From Armatimonadota bacterium (GTDB lineage Bacteria > Armatimonadota > DTGP01 > JAKQQT01), in contig DASXVS010000043.1 of the NCBI GenBank assembly GCA_036504095.1, positions 1-64,000 of the forward strand: 64,000 nucleotides of DNA, given 5' to 3'. How positions within the stretch are numbered: the stretch's first letter is position 1; each line of letters starts with the position of its first letter. This document shows, piece after piece, positions 9,501 to 18,309 of the stretch. Under the pieces are notes generated by a model. It was given only the letters and a program-made list of their open reading frames with translations, ran no database searches and was not told the origin of the DNA. A program made the position numbers and the translations under genes.

Positions 9501-10067
9501 GTGGATATCATCGCTATCGAGTTTCCTGTTGAAGGACAGATGAAGCTCACCGTTCAAATGCCCGAAACGGGGCGTTTCACAACGTACGGCCTGCCGCATC
9601 TCCCGAGGCGGTTGTTCCGGCTGTTCCCGCAGTTGAACACGCATAAATGTGATAACGACTTCGGGTACTCCTTCAAACGTGAATGCCAGGATACCGAATT
9701 GCCCCATCTCCTGGAACACCTCATCATCGAGATCCAGAGCCAGATCCAGCCTCAGGGGATCCTCCGCGGCGAGACGGTGTGGGACTGGAGATGTGACCCG
9801 CGCGGCCGATTCCACGTTTATGTGGACTATGAAAACGAAGTCCTTGCGATGGCGGCATCCAGGCTTGCCGAGCGCATCATCAAGGCCATCGACGACCGCG
9901 ACGTTGACACGCTGGATATCGATGCCGAATTGGGGCGCCTGCGCGAAATCGCACGGCTGGGGCGCGAACTGGCGTCCCGTCTGCACCCGGCGCCGCGAAA
10001 TTCCTGGGAGGAATCCCCCACGCCGCTCCCGGTGAGCGACCCGAGGCCACTAGCGTTGGCGGCATAA
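9501..10067 (+). CDS. Stand-alone cyanophycin-synthetase N-domain homologue with HxxEH
   Basis: 188 residues from a GTG at 9501, with AAGGGG 8 bases upstream. The protein matches the N-terminal domain of cyanophycin synthetase CphA in layout: LPHLPRRLFRLFPQLNTHKC, a region around residues 66-82 holding H69-LL-E72-H73 with E77 four residues on, and GRFHVYVDYENEVLAMAASR at about 102-121, the CphA YEDE..AL.A.RLA segment. The ATP-grasp and Mur-ligase-like domains are absent and none is encoded nearby. HxxEH is the inverted zinc-peptidase signature, reported as a hydrolytic site in some CphA1 N-domains. A metal-dependent hydrolase or polyamide-binding protein is inferred. The Pro-rich tail from about 162 looks disordered. 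Confidence 0.7.
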   Translation: MDIIAIEFPVEGQMKLTVQMPETGRFTTYGLPHLPRRLFRLFPQLNTHKCDNDFGYSFKRECQDTELPHLLEHLIIEIQSQIQPQGILRGETVWDWRCDPRGRFHVYVDYENEVLAMAASRLAERIIKAIDDRDVDTLDIDAELGRLREIARLGRELASRLHPAPRNSWEESPTPLPVSDPRPLALAA

Positions 10068-10086
10068 TCCCCTCAGGACATTGATG

Positions 10087-10140
10087 GTGAAATGAAGTAA
10101 AGCCACAAAGACCTCTCTTTGTGGCTTTACTTCATTTCAC
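10087..10140. terminator. Perfect 25-bp palindrome between convergent genes
   Basis: Left arm 10087-10111, loop CCTC, right arm 10116-10140; all 25 positions pair. The arms are AT-rich compared with the surroundings. It lies between two convergent stop codons and should act as a bidirectional terminator. Confidence 0.8.
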
Positions 10141-10151
10141 TGTGGCCACGG

Positions 10152-12455
10152 TCAGGGCAGCGTACCGATGCCGTTCATCGCGCGGGCGACACGCACCGCG
10201 TCTTCCAGCGTTATCTTGCCATCCGGAGTCGGCGTGGGCCACACGTCCGCCGATGCCAGCACCTGGTTGCGAATCGTCAGGTTCGCGTTAGGGTCGGCCG
10301 GGTCGAACGCGCCATAGGAGAGGCCGGCCGCCATCCGCAGCACGTAGGCAACGTCGAATGGGTCCAGCACGCCGTTCTGGTTGACGTCGCCCTTTACGTT
10401 CGGTACGGCGGCGCCGAACTTGACGTCTGTCCACGTCGTTGAGTCCGTAAAGCGTCCCGATTGCACATCGCTCGTGCTGTAGTCTGCCGGCAGGGAATCC
10501 GCATGCGCGGACGGACGATGCCGGGCGACCAGGAGCCCCCAGATTGAGCTCGTGGTCGGAGGTGCGAACGGAGTCAGCATATCCAGGGCGATGCGGGCCT
10601 CGAGCGTCCACGAATTCCCCGTATATCCCAGGTGAACCTGCCACGCGTAAGAGGAAACGTCCTCGGCGCCGGTTCCATCGGGGTTGATCCTCCGCTGGAA
10701 GGACAACGGGAGCGACACCGGGACGCCGCCAACCACAGGCGGGATGTTAGCGGCGAACTGGAAGAGATTGGTCGCCACTCCCTTAACGTCGTGCCGGTGC
10801 GGTGGATCGAGGTAGATCTGAACGTTGTCGTCCTGGGTCAGCATGTTCAAGTTACCGTAGGCCGCGCGGTTGAGGCCCAGGCTCGGCTCCAGGCCGTACA
10901 CCGCGATGTACAGGTTGGAGTCATCGTACATAGCGTAGGCGATAGTCTGTATCGAGCCGCTCATCGTGCCGCCGCCCAGGGTGTACATCTGCATCGAGGG
11001 GTTGAGGTACTTGCCCGGGAACAACTCCCCATCCGCAATCGGCGGCGCGAACGCGCGCGCAAGTGTATAGGCGGGCACAAGATCCGGCAGCAGGATCCCG
11101 GCGGCCGCCTTCGTTTCGCCGGAGTTGAGCGTCACAGTCCCGCGGTTCGAAACGTAGCCATAGCGCGACGCGCCCAAAGTGAGTGTTCCCGGTTGTACGC
11201 TGGGCAATATGTACGAGCCGTCTGCCCCCGTGACGGCCACCGGCGTATCCAGCCCGCCAATCACAACCGTGGCGCCGACAGACGGGCGCGGGCTGGGCGA
11301 AGCCACCTCGGTGACGTTCCCGGTGATCGTCCCGGGCTGAAGGGTCGTGGGAGTGATGAGGGCGCGAACGGTCTGATCGATGGGATTTCCGATCGTGTCC
11401 GGCAGGGCGGCGCCGAGATACACGTGGCTCCCTGCTACACACCCGGGCGCCAGCGTCGGCGTCGTGTCCAGCGGCTGCAATTGCTGGAGCGTCGCGTCCG
11501 TGCTCAGACCATACCCGAACCCGTCGTTCTTGTAGATGCCGTCATAGCCGTACCGGAAGGACGTCAGCACCGGGTTGCCCAGATTGTCCGCCCCGTCCGC
11601 GGTGAGAAACAGCGAAGCCACGCCGTCTATCGTGCCCGCCGCGGTAATCGAGTCGATGATGTAGCCCACAAAAGCGGCCGGAATCCCCGTCCAGGTCTGG
11701 CTTACGACACCGCCGGCCGAGTCGAACACAGCGATGGCGGTCTGGGGAATGGTGCCCGGTGTCAGCACGTAGAACCGTAACCCGGCGCCGGTATCCAGCG
11801 CGGCAACGTCACGGACCTTGGTCGTGGAAGACAGAGCTATGTCCGACTGCTTGGTGAACGCCCCGCCGGACACGCTGGTGTAGATCTGGAGTGACGACAC
11901 CGTGGCGATCGCCAGGTACACCGTTGCGCCGGACTTGGCGGTGGCGATGCCCCCCGGCGTGGCCCCGATGTCGGCCACGATCGTCGTGACATCGGCGGAG
12001 GTATGCGCGCCGTCCGATGCGGGAGCGCTGTCCAACTCCCAGCTTGTGCTCGTCGCCTTCACGAAATAGAGCGTGGTGTCGTCCGGGCTGAGGGCGATGT
12101 CGTTGATGGTGGTCGGCGAGGCCGGGGTGATTGAGCCGACCACGGCCCCTCCGGCGGTGTCCATCACCAGCACTTTACCGGTGGAGGCGTTGCGAACCGT
12201 CTCAAACAGGCGGGTGTCCGTGCTGTTCACGGCGATGCCGCGGCCGCTGTTGGACGAATACTGGCCCGAAAACTGGTACGTGGCGTCCGAGGTGTATGTG
12301 GCCGCCAAAACAGGCGGGAGGGCGAGGATGGCGGTCGCGATCGCCGCCAAGGTAATTGAGGGTCGCAACGGAGTAAGCCCCTTCCTGCCCGTACGGGCAA
12401 CAGCAGCGTCGTCCGCGGGCGCGGCCGACGACTTTCCTGATATATAGCGTACCAC
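10152..12455 (-). CDS. Secreted multidomain protein: propeller, CarboxypepD_reg, CBM9-like, dockerin
   Basis: 767 residues in the longest frame (GTG at 12455). A TTG at 12368 with AGGAAGGGG 9 bases upstream would start just before the signal sequence (SITLAAIATAILALPPVLAA) and is a good alternative. Domains: a beta-propeller-like region (about 55-360), a carboxypeptidase-regulatory repeat (about 370-450, GADGSYILPSVQPGTLTLGA), a CBM9-like sandwich (about 455-690, with YDDSNLYIAVYG and DDNVQIYLDPP) and a dockerin-type pair (GDVNQNGVLDPFDVAYVLR, then DGKITLEDAVRVARAM). No cohesin is seen, so the dockerin is probably not cellulosomal. Likely an extracellular glycan-binding protein. Confidence 0.75.
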   Translation of the reverse strand: MVRYISGKSSAAPADDAAVARTGRKGLTPLRPSITLAAIATAILALPPVLAATYTSDATYQFSGQYSSNSGRGIAVNSTDTRLFETVRNASTGKVLVMDTAGGAVVGSITPASPTTINDIALSPDDTTLYFVKATSTSWELDSAPASDGAHTSADVTTIVADIGATPGGIATAKSGATVYLAIATVSSLQIYTSVSGGAFTKQSDIALSSTTKVRDVAALDTGAGLRFYVLTPGTIPQTAIAVFDSAGGVVSQTWTGIPAAFVGYIIDSITAAGTIDGVASLFLTADGADNLGNPVLTSFRYGYDGIYKNDGFGYGLSTDATLQQLQPLDTTPTLAPGCVAGSHVYLGAALPDTIGNPIDQTVRALITPTTLQPGTITGNVTEVASPSPRPSVGATVVIGGLDTPVAVTGADGSYILPSVQPGTLTLGASRYGYVSNRGTVTLNSGETKAAAGILLPDLVPAYTLARAFAPPIADGELFPGKYLNPSMQMYTLGGGTMSGSIQTIAYAMYDDSNLYIAVYGLEPSLGLNRAAYGNLNMLTQDDNVQIYLDPPHRHDVKGVATNLFQFAANIPPVVGGVPVSLPLSFQRRINPDGTGAEDVSSYAWQVHLGYTGNSWTLEARIALDMLTPFAPPTTSSIWGLLVARHRPSAHADSLPADYSTSDVQSGRFTDSTTWTDVKFGAAVPNVKGDVNQNGVLDPFDVAYVLRMAAGLSYGAFDPADPNANLTIRNQVLASADVWPTPTPDGKITLEDAVRVARAMNGIGTLP

Positions 12456-13078
12456 GGAGGGCGCATCCGTAGCAAGCGGCGGGGAAAGGCCGGCTGCGTG
12501 CCTGGATAGTGGTGCGTGTTGGGTGACGTTAGGCCCCTACGGCTTCAGCCGAAGGGAAGGCTCCCCGCCCGAGCGGTTCGCGAAATCCCGTCGTTCCTTC
12601 TCATGAAACGATGGCGCGATCGGATTGCGCCGCGCCGTCTGATGGCGTCGACGACGATTGGCCGCATCCGCTCCTGCGCGGGGGTTTGCAGACAAAATAC
12701 GTGTAGGTTTTTCCCTCTGCAATATTGTACTATAACAATGAATGTCAAAAGCCTGGCTGTTTGACGACGGGCATAGAGAACCTTGGCGGAGTTGGTGGGA
12801 CTGGCTGGCGAAGGCTGGTTGCTGTAGAGATGCTTCCCCGATCGAAACAACGATCGCTGATGAGCGCGCCTGTGGGCACGGAAGCCTCGATCGCCGAACA
12901 GCCTTCATCCAATCGGCCTAGCCAACCCTTGGGCCGTCGGCGCCGCCCCTTCATCACCTCAACGAAGAACACCGCCGCCGTGCCCTCCCAATATCTGGGA
13001 CGCGATCAGCAGCGTTCCCACGACGTGTTTGCGCAACGACTTAGCGAGCACCACTAGTCTGAGCAAGAGGAGAAACGT
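12456..13078. other. 623-bp intergenic region upstream of the large FN3/dockerin gene
   Basis: Short frames occur on both strands but none has an SD, conserved look or sensible composition. The left part holds the 5' region of the minus-strand gene. At 12,723-12,738 is ATTGT-ACTATA-ACAAT, an AT-rich imperfect palindrome whose core recurs upstream of the STAS-UspA gene. From about 12,780 to 13,060 I see nothing assignable; this would be a long leader for the gene at 13,079. Confidence 0.5.
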
Positions 13079-16000
13079 GTGAAACGAATTCGACTTGTTC
13101 TTCCCCTCATGGCGGGCATTGCTGCCCTCATGGGAATTGGAAGGACTGCGAACGCGGCAGCTGTCGGGCTGTATTTTACGAAGAACCCCGTGAACGCCAC
13201 GGCGGGGACCCAGTTTACCAGCCAGCCCGAAGTGCACGCCGTTAACGCTGACGGCACAACCGATGCAACCTACGCCGGGGATATAACGCTCACCGCAACA
13301 CCCCTTACCGGCACTCCGGGAGGCATCCTTACCGGCACCACAACGCTGACCGCGGGCGCCGGTATCGCCACCTTCATTGACCTCGCCATCGACAAACCCG
13401 GACAGTACAAACTGACGGCGTCTGCAGCGGGGCTCACAAGCGGCAGCAGTACCGGAATCAACATCGGAACCGGTGTCACCCTCACGGAGATCTGGAGCGT
13501 ACAGCCGGACACGAACAACGACAAGACGCTCACCATCACCGGCATCAACCAGTTGCGAAGCATCGCCGCCAACCACACCCCGGGCCACCCGTTCGCCGGC
13601 ACCATCTACATCACCCGCCGCAGGGACACAACAGCTACCCAGCAGGGCGGAACGGCGGACGTGTTCTACTGGAAGGGCAACCATACCCTCACTCCGGGCG
13701 GACCCAATTTCGCGGTCCCCGACGGACGCTTCGATATGGCGGCCCTCGCGGCAACCGGCATGAACGTCGGTAACGCTTGCTGGGCCATTTCGGTTGCGGA
13801 CGACGGCTACGTCTACGTCAACTCCTACAACAGCGGCGAGATCGCCCGCTTCAACCCGGATGGAACGGCGCCGGTCCGCGTTATCGCCGTATCCCCCGCC
13901 CCCATCTTCCGCCAGATTTACGCCACCGGCAGCGGAATCAACACCGTCATCTGGGGGGTTGAGGGAAGCGCGGCGTCGGGCCAGGTCTACAAGTTCACGG
14001 CCACGGCCGTAGACACCAACGGCGCGCCTTCCGCGTTCGCCACCACCAAGGCGTTCCCGTTCAATAATGGCGACACCCAGGCCAACATCAACGAGCAGTG
14101 CGTGGTCAATCACGCCGGCACCGCGTTCTACTACACGAAGGGCCAGTTGGGTCACAACAAGGCCTCCAAACTCGATATGTCCGGCGTGGTAGACGCCACG
14201 TTCTACGCCAATGAGTCCGGGGCCGGCACGCCCTCATCCGGAGCCGCCATCGACAGCCAGGATCGCGTGCTCTACATCGCCGGTTACACCGATCCGTATG
14301 GTGTTGTAGCTACAGACCCGGTTACCGGTGTCGATCTGACAACCAACACGATCGCCTCCGGCACGGCCAACGCCTACACGCCATCAATGGCCGCAAGCAT
14401 CAACAACGCGCTCTACGACTTCGTTGAACTTTCGCGCTATTCGGACCGCCACTTCTTCTACCTCGGCTGCAACCGTGGGACCGCGGTGATCGCGGGGCTG
14501 TTCTCCTCAGACGTCCCCGCCGCCGATCCGACCGGCGTGCTGGTTGAGAACCCCGGCACCGGCTCCAGCCTGCAAATATCGTGGACGCCCGCCATCGATC
14601 CTGAGATCAAGGGCGTCAATATTTACCGCTCGACAACCCAGGGCGTCATCCCGGCCCAGCCGATCAACTCCACACCGCTCACCGGCTCCACCTACACGGA
14701 TAACGGGCTCACCTCCGGCACCACCTACTATTACACGGTCCGAAGCTCCGCCCTCGACCCCGTTCTGAACACGGCCTATGAAGGCGCCAGCACCGCGCAG
14801 GTAGCCAAGACCGCGTCCCTCGCCGGAATCCCCGATCCGCCGTCCGCCGCCACCGCCGCGGACACCAAACAGGGCGGACAGATTCTCGTCTCCTGGACCA
14901 ACCCGCCGCAGTTCGCCGAGAAGATCAACATCTACCGCTCAACCGCCGCCGGAACGCTGGGGACCAAGGTCAAGGTCTTCGCTCCCGTCGTTAACGGCGC
15001 CGCCGCCTCCTGGACCGACAACGGCCTCACCAACGGCACACCCTACTTCTACACCGTCCGCGCCGCCAACGGCACCGACCAGGAAACGACCAACACCGCT
15101 CAGGTGAGCGCCACGCCAACCGACCAGGTTCCGCCAACGTTTGCCGGCGTGAAAACCATCACCGAATACGGAATGCCTGGCTATCGCGTCACTTGGGACG
15201 TCGCCACCGATAACTCTCTGCCCATCACGTTCAAAGTCTACGTCGCTTCCTCGCCGGCCGCGGTTAACTGGAACGCGCCCGCGGTGACAACGACCGACAG
15301 CAAGTGCGACCTCACCGTCCCGCTCGGCCAGGACGCCTACATCTTCGTCCGCGCCACGGACGCCGCAGGCAACCAGGAAACGAACACCAAGTACCTCGTC
15401 GGCACCCCGTCCAAGGTCATCGTCGACTCCGACATCAACAGCCCAACGTATAACTCCGCGGCGTTCAACCCGCAGCCCGATCCCGCCTTCCCCGCTCTCC
15501 AACAGACCGGAATCGGCAGCGACGCCGGCAAGACCAACGTCACCGACCTCCTCAACAGCGGAACCCTGCAGGGCGTCTTCTGGCTCAGCTCCAACGACAA
15601 ACTCGGAAAGTGCAAATACACATTGCCGATTACCGTAGCTGGAACCTACGACATCGACGCGTTCTGGACGAACTGGGCAACAGCCGGCTTCAACCTGAAC
15701 GTTCCCGGGTACGTCTATCACGTGACCTACCCCAACGGCGCCACGGAAGATATCCCGCTTGACGAACTGACTTCCTCCGGCGGCAAGTGGAACCTGCTGA
15801 AGAGCACCTACCTCACGGTCGGCAACCTCGTCGTAGTGGGAGACGCAACTGGCAGTTTCGATACCGCAGCCACCAGCAACAACGCCTCCGGCGCCATCCG
15901 CGCCATGCTTCACCTGGCTCCGGCAATGGTCAATATCTACCGTTCCGCGACGCCTCCGACCATCGATGGCAACATCACCAACACGGAGTACGCCGGCGTC

Positions 16001-16804
16001 AGCCCCATCTTCCTTGGCCAGCATTACCAGGACGTCGTTGGCGGCCCGTGGAACGGTCCGGCCGACTACTCCGGCAATGCTTACGTTAAGTGGGACACCA
16101 ACAATCTCTACATCGCCTACGACGTGACGGACGCTACCCCCGAATTCCCGGCAACCGCGGACACGGCGATCTTCAACCGCGACAGCCTGGAAATCTACTT
16201 CGGTCTCACCAATCCGCAGGATCCCACGCGGACAACTTACGATGCCGGCGCCGATTTCCAACTCATCATCTCCGCCGACTACAACACGTCAACCGGCGCT
16301 ATGACGCCCAAATGGTTCTGCCCGCAGTTGAGTGGAACCGTAGTAGGCGCAACGCCCGCCGGTGTGATGGGCGCCAAAAAGACCGCGAAGGGCTACACCT
16401 TCGAGATCGCGATTCCCTGGACGACATTCGTATCTACGCCGCCTGTCTCCGGTCAGGTGATCGGCTTCAACCTCTCCGGTAACAACACCCAGACGGCAAC
16501 CTCCACCGGCCAGGACAACGCCTTCGTGCTGAGCGCGCTGGGCGGATCCTGGGGCAATCCCAGCCACTGGGTGCAGGCCACCTTGCTTGCGTCCACACCG
16601 CCGGCCATCGCCCCGGGTGACGTAAACATGGACGGCTCGGTCACCTTCAAGGACGCGGTAGCGGCTTTGAGGATCGCTGCCGGCTTCATCAACGCCGATG
16701 ATGCAAGCGTGTCCTTCGCGGCCGCAAACATCAACGTCCCCGCATCCGGAAAGATCGGTGTTCCGGAAGCGGTGAAGATCCTCCGAAAGGTCAACGGCAA
16801 GTAA
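13079..16804 (+). CDS. Secreted 1241-residue protein: Ig-like, propeller, FN3 repeats, CBM9-like, dockerin
   Basis: GTG start with AGAGGAG 6-12 bases upstream. Signal peptide about 1-26 (LVLPLMAGIAALMGIGRTANA). Order seen: an Ig-like domain to about 130; a beta-propeller-like region to about 485 (DDGYVYVNSYNSGEIARFNP); FN3-type domains at about 485-590, 590-680 and 690-780 (GLTSGTTYYYTVRSS and GLTNGTPYFYTVRAANG); a golvesin-like sandwich at about 785-950; a CBM9-like domain at about 955-1175 (DTNNLYIAYDVTD, RDSLEIYFGL); a dockerin-type end (GDVNMDGSVTFKDAVAALR, then GKIGVPEAVKILRKVNGK). Role inferred as extracellular glycan binding. It shares the CBM9-dockerin tail with the divergent neighbour. 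A strong terminator follows. Confidence 0.8.
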   Translation: MKRIRLVLPLMAGIAALMGIGRTANAAAVGLYFTKNPVNATAGTQFTSQPEVHAVNADGTTDATYAGDITLTATPLTGTPGGILTGTTTLTAGAGIATFIDLAIDKPGQYKLTASAAGLTSGSSTGINIGTGVTLTEIWSVQPDTNNDKTLTITGINQLRSIAANHTPGHPFAGTIYITRRRDTTATQQGGTADVFYWKGNHTLTPGGPNFAVPDGRFDMAALAATGMNVGNACWAISVADDGYVYVNSYNSGEIARFNPDGTAPVRVIAVSPAPIFRQIYATGSGINTVIWGVEGSAASGQVYKFTATAVDTNGAPSAFATTKAFPFNNGDTQANINEQCVVNHAGTAFYYTKGQLGHNKASKLDMSGVVDATFYANESGAGTPSSGAAIDSQDRVLYIAGYTDPYGVVATDPVTGVDLTTNTIASGTANAYTPSMAASINNALYDFVELSRYSDRHFFYLGCNRGTAVIAGLFSSDVPAADPTGVLVENPGTGSSLQISWTPAIDPEIKGVNIYRSTTQGVIPAQPINSTPLTGSTYTDNGLTSGTTYYYTVRSSALDPVLNTAYEGASTAQVAKTASLAGIPDPPSAATAADTKQGGQILVSWTNPPQFAEKINIYRSTAAGTLGTKVKVFAPVVNGAAASWTDNGLTNGTPYFYTVRAANGTDQETTNTAQVSATPTDQVPPTFAGVKTITEYGMPGYRVTWDVATDNSLPITFKVYVASSPAAVNWNAPAVTTTDSKCDLTVPLGQDAYIFVRATDAAGNQETNTKYLVGTPSKVIVDSDINSPTYNSAAFNPQPDPAFPALQQTGIGSDAGKTNVTDLLNSGTLQGVFWLSSNDKLGKCKYTLPITVAGTYDIDAFWTNWATAGFNLNVPGYVYHVTYPNGATEDIPLDELTSSGGKWNLLKSTYLTVGNLVVVGDATGSFDTAATSNNASGAIRAMLHLAPAMVNIYRSATPPTIDGNITNTEYAGVSPIFLGQHYQDVVGGPWNGPADYSGNAYVKWDTNNLYIAYDVTDATPEFPATADTAIFNRDSLEIYFGLTNPQDPTRTTYDAGADFQLIISADYNTSTGAMTPKWFCPQLSGTVVGATPAGVMGAKKTAKGYTFEIAIPWTTFVSTPPVSGQVIGFNLSGNNTQTATSTGQDNAFVLSALGGSWGNPSHWVQATLLASTPPAIAPGDVNMDGSVTFKDAVAALRIAAGFINADDASVSFAAANINVPASGKIGVPEAVKILRKVNGK

Positions 16805-16828
16805 TCCTCGCCGTTGCCGCATGCTGAG

Positions 16829-16870
16829 AAAGGAGGCTGGCGCGATGAACGCGCCAGCCTCCTTTCATTT
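16829..16870 (+). terminator. 16-bp perfect hairpin after the FN3/dockerin gene
   Basis: AAAGGAGGCTGGCGCG (16829-16844), loop ATGAA, exact complement 16850-16865, then CATTTCATT. A strong intrinsic terminator. Confidence 0.8.
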
Positions 16871-16943
16871 CATTCGCCCGTCCGCCGATGTGGAATGGGC
16901 GCCCCGCCCGTTACCAATCTACGCAGCCGGTTGGCGAAACAGG

Positions 16944-17386
16944 GCAGTATGGCGCCGGTAGCGCCGGCGCCTCGCCGGCATGGCCGCGAAGCCCGCCTTC
17001 GCGGGCTGATTCCGCAGTCGCCGAAGGGCGACTTGGTGCTCTTCATAGCCGTGACTTCAGTCGCCGGGGAAGGCACTAACCCGCAAATGCAGTATGGCGC
17101 CGGTAGCGCCGGCCCCTCGCCGGCAGGGCCGCGAAGCCCGCCTTCGCGGGCTGATTCCGCAGTCGCCGAAGGGCGACTTCGTGCTCTTCATAGCCGTGAC
17201 TTCAGTCGCCGGGGAAGGCACCTAACCCGCAAATGCAGTAAAGCGCCGGTAGCGCCGGCGCCTCGCCGGCATGGCCGCGAAGCCCGCCTTCGCGGGCTGA
17301 TTCCGCAGTCGCCGAAGGGCGACTTGGTGCTCTTCATAGCCGTGACTTCAGTCGCCGGGAAAGGCACCTAACCCGCAAATGCGTTA
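16944..17386. repeat. Three tandem copies of a ~145-bp palindrome-rich unit
   Basis: Units begin near 16,944, 17,089 and 17,235 (GCAGTA..GCGCCGGTAGCGCC), giving periods of 145 and 146. Each unit contains nested inverted repeats: GGCGCC blocks, AGCCCGC-CTTC-GCGGGCT, and AGTCGCC-GAAG-GGCGACT. Copies differ at only a few positions (for example GGCGCCTCG against GGCCCCTCG). Frames through the repeat encode repetitive Arg/Gly/Ser protein and are rejected. Together with the terminator this accounts for most of the gene-free stretch 16,805-17,485. Confidence 0.9.
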
Positions 17387-17485
17387 GGCGCCAAACTCCG
17401 GGATGACTCATGGTGCCGATTCGTGGCGACGGGTGGGACGCCCGTTCTGCTATTGATGTCGTTCACCCGGCGCGGTGGAGGCGCG

Positions 17486-18223
17486 CTAGCCGCTGAAATT
17501 CGACCCGGGAATCCACGGGCTGAGCTTGGCGTCGTTTCGCGACTTCTCGGGGAAACTGCGAACGTGGCCATCGATACACAGGATCTCCGTATTGTTCATA
17601 TGGGGAAACTCTCCGCCGGCCGCCTTGCTCGCCGCGTCGCCCTGGCCGATGATCCGTTGATCCCACATAACCGGCATGCCGGCGGGGCTGCGGTGGTATT
17701 TGGCGAACGTCTCCGTGTTTGAACTGTCGGAGAATGGCGCAAAGGTGTATGGGCCGTCAAGCGGCAGGCCCGCCAATCCGCCGATCGGGATTTTCCCGAG
17801 ATTCGTCACCGCCCCGGGCTGCCCCTCAGCGAAGAACGAGTAGTAGATGTAGGCCCAGTTCTGATTCGGCGGCGGATAGGTGTTCAGCGACGCGGGCACA
17901 GCCGTGCAGTACCATATGCTCTCGCGGATGTTCTGCTTGGTGATAGTGCTCTTCATGTACGGGTTCAGCGCCTCCACCACGCAGTACTTCTGCGAGGTGG
18001 CGTTGGTCAGATCGTATCCTCTCCACGCGAATGGAAGCCGCCCGTCATTGTCCTGGGCATATGAGATGATGGCGGTGCCGATCTGCTTCAGCTGGCTGAT
18101 GCACTTGGTCTGAATGCTTCGCTGCCGCGCTTTGGCAAACACCGGAAACAATATGGCCGCCAGGATGGCGATAATCGCGATCACCACCAGCAGCTCAATG
18201 AGCGTGAAAGCCCGTCGCGACAT
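17486..18223 (-). CDS. DUF1559-type prepilin-like protein
   Basis: 245 residues. Start set at 18,223 (MSRRAFTLIE) because GGAG lies 8 bases upstream and prepilin leaders are short; a frame to 18,259 is open. The leader RRAFTLIELLVVIAIIAILAAI is a class III prepilin signal cleaved before F, with E5 conserved, followed by FPVFAKARQRSIQTKCISQLKQIG. The C-terminal HVRSFPEKSRNDAKLSP-type end is the H-X9-DG-like region of DUF1559 proteins (here ILCIDGHVRSF). These proteins are numerous in Armatimonadota and Planctomycetota; the specific role is unknown. Confidence 0.85.
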   Translation of the reverse strand: MSRRAFTLIELLVVIAIIAILAAILFPVFAKARQRSIQTKCISQLKQIGTAIISYAQDNDGRLPFAWRGYDLTNATSQKYCVVEALNPYMKSTITKQNIRESIWYCTAVPASLNTYPPPNQNWAYIYYSFFAEGQPGAVTNLGKIPIGGLAGLPLDGPYTFAPFSDSSNTETFAKYHRSPAGMPVMWDQRIIGQGDAASKAAGGEFPHMNNTEILCIDGHVRSFPEKSRNDAKLSPWIPGSNFSG

Positions 18224-18309
18224 CCTGATCTCCGCAGCCTCGTTAGGCGCCAGATTCAATTGCGTATCCCTTGCTGAACGTGGATTCCCGGCACTGCACC
18301 ACCGCGGTG

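Noticed and set aside
12456-13078. c-di-GMP or other riboswitch in the long leader of the 1241-residue gene
   Set aside because: I looked for GEMM-like conserved blocks and could not find them; only a palindrome and GC-rich sequence remain.
16814-17371. 185-residue frame through the triple repeat
   Set aside because: It is only the translation of three repeat units; no SD and no conserved content.
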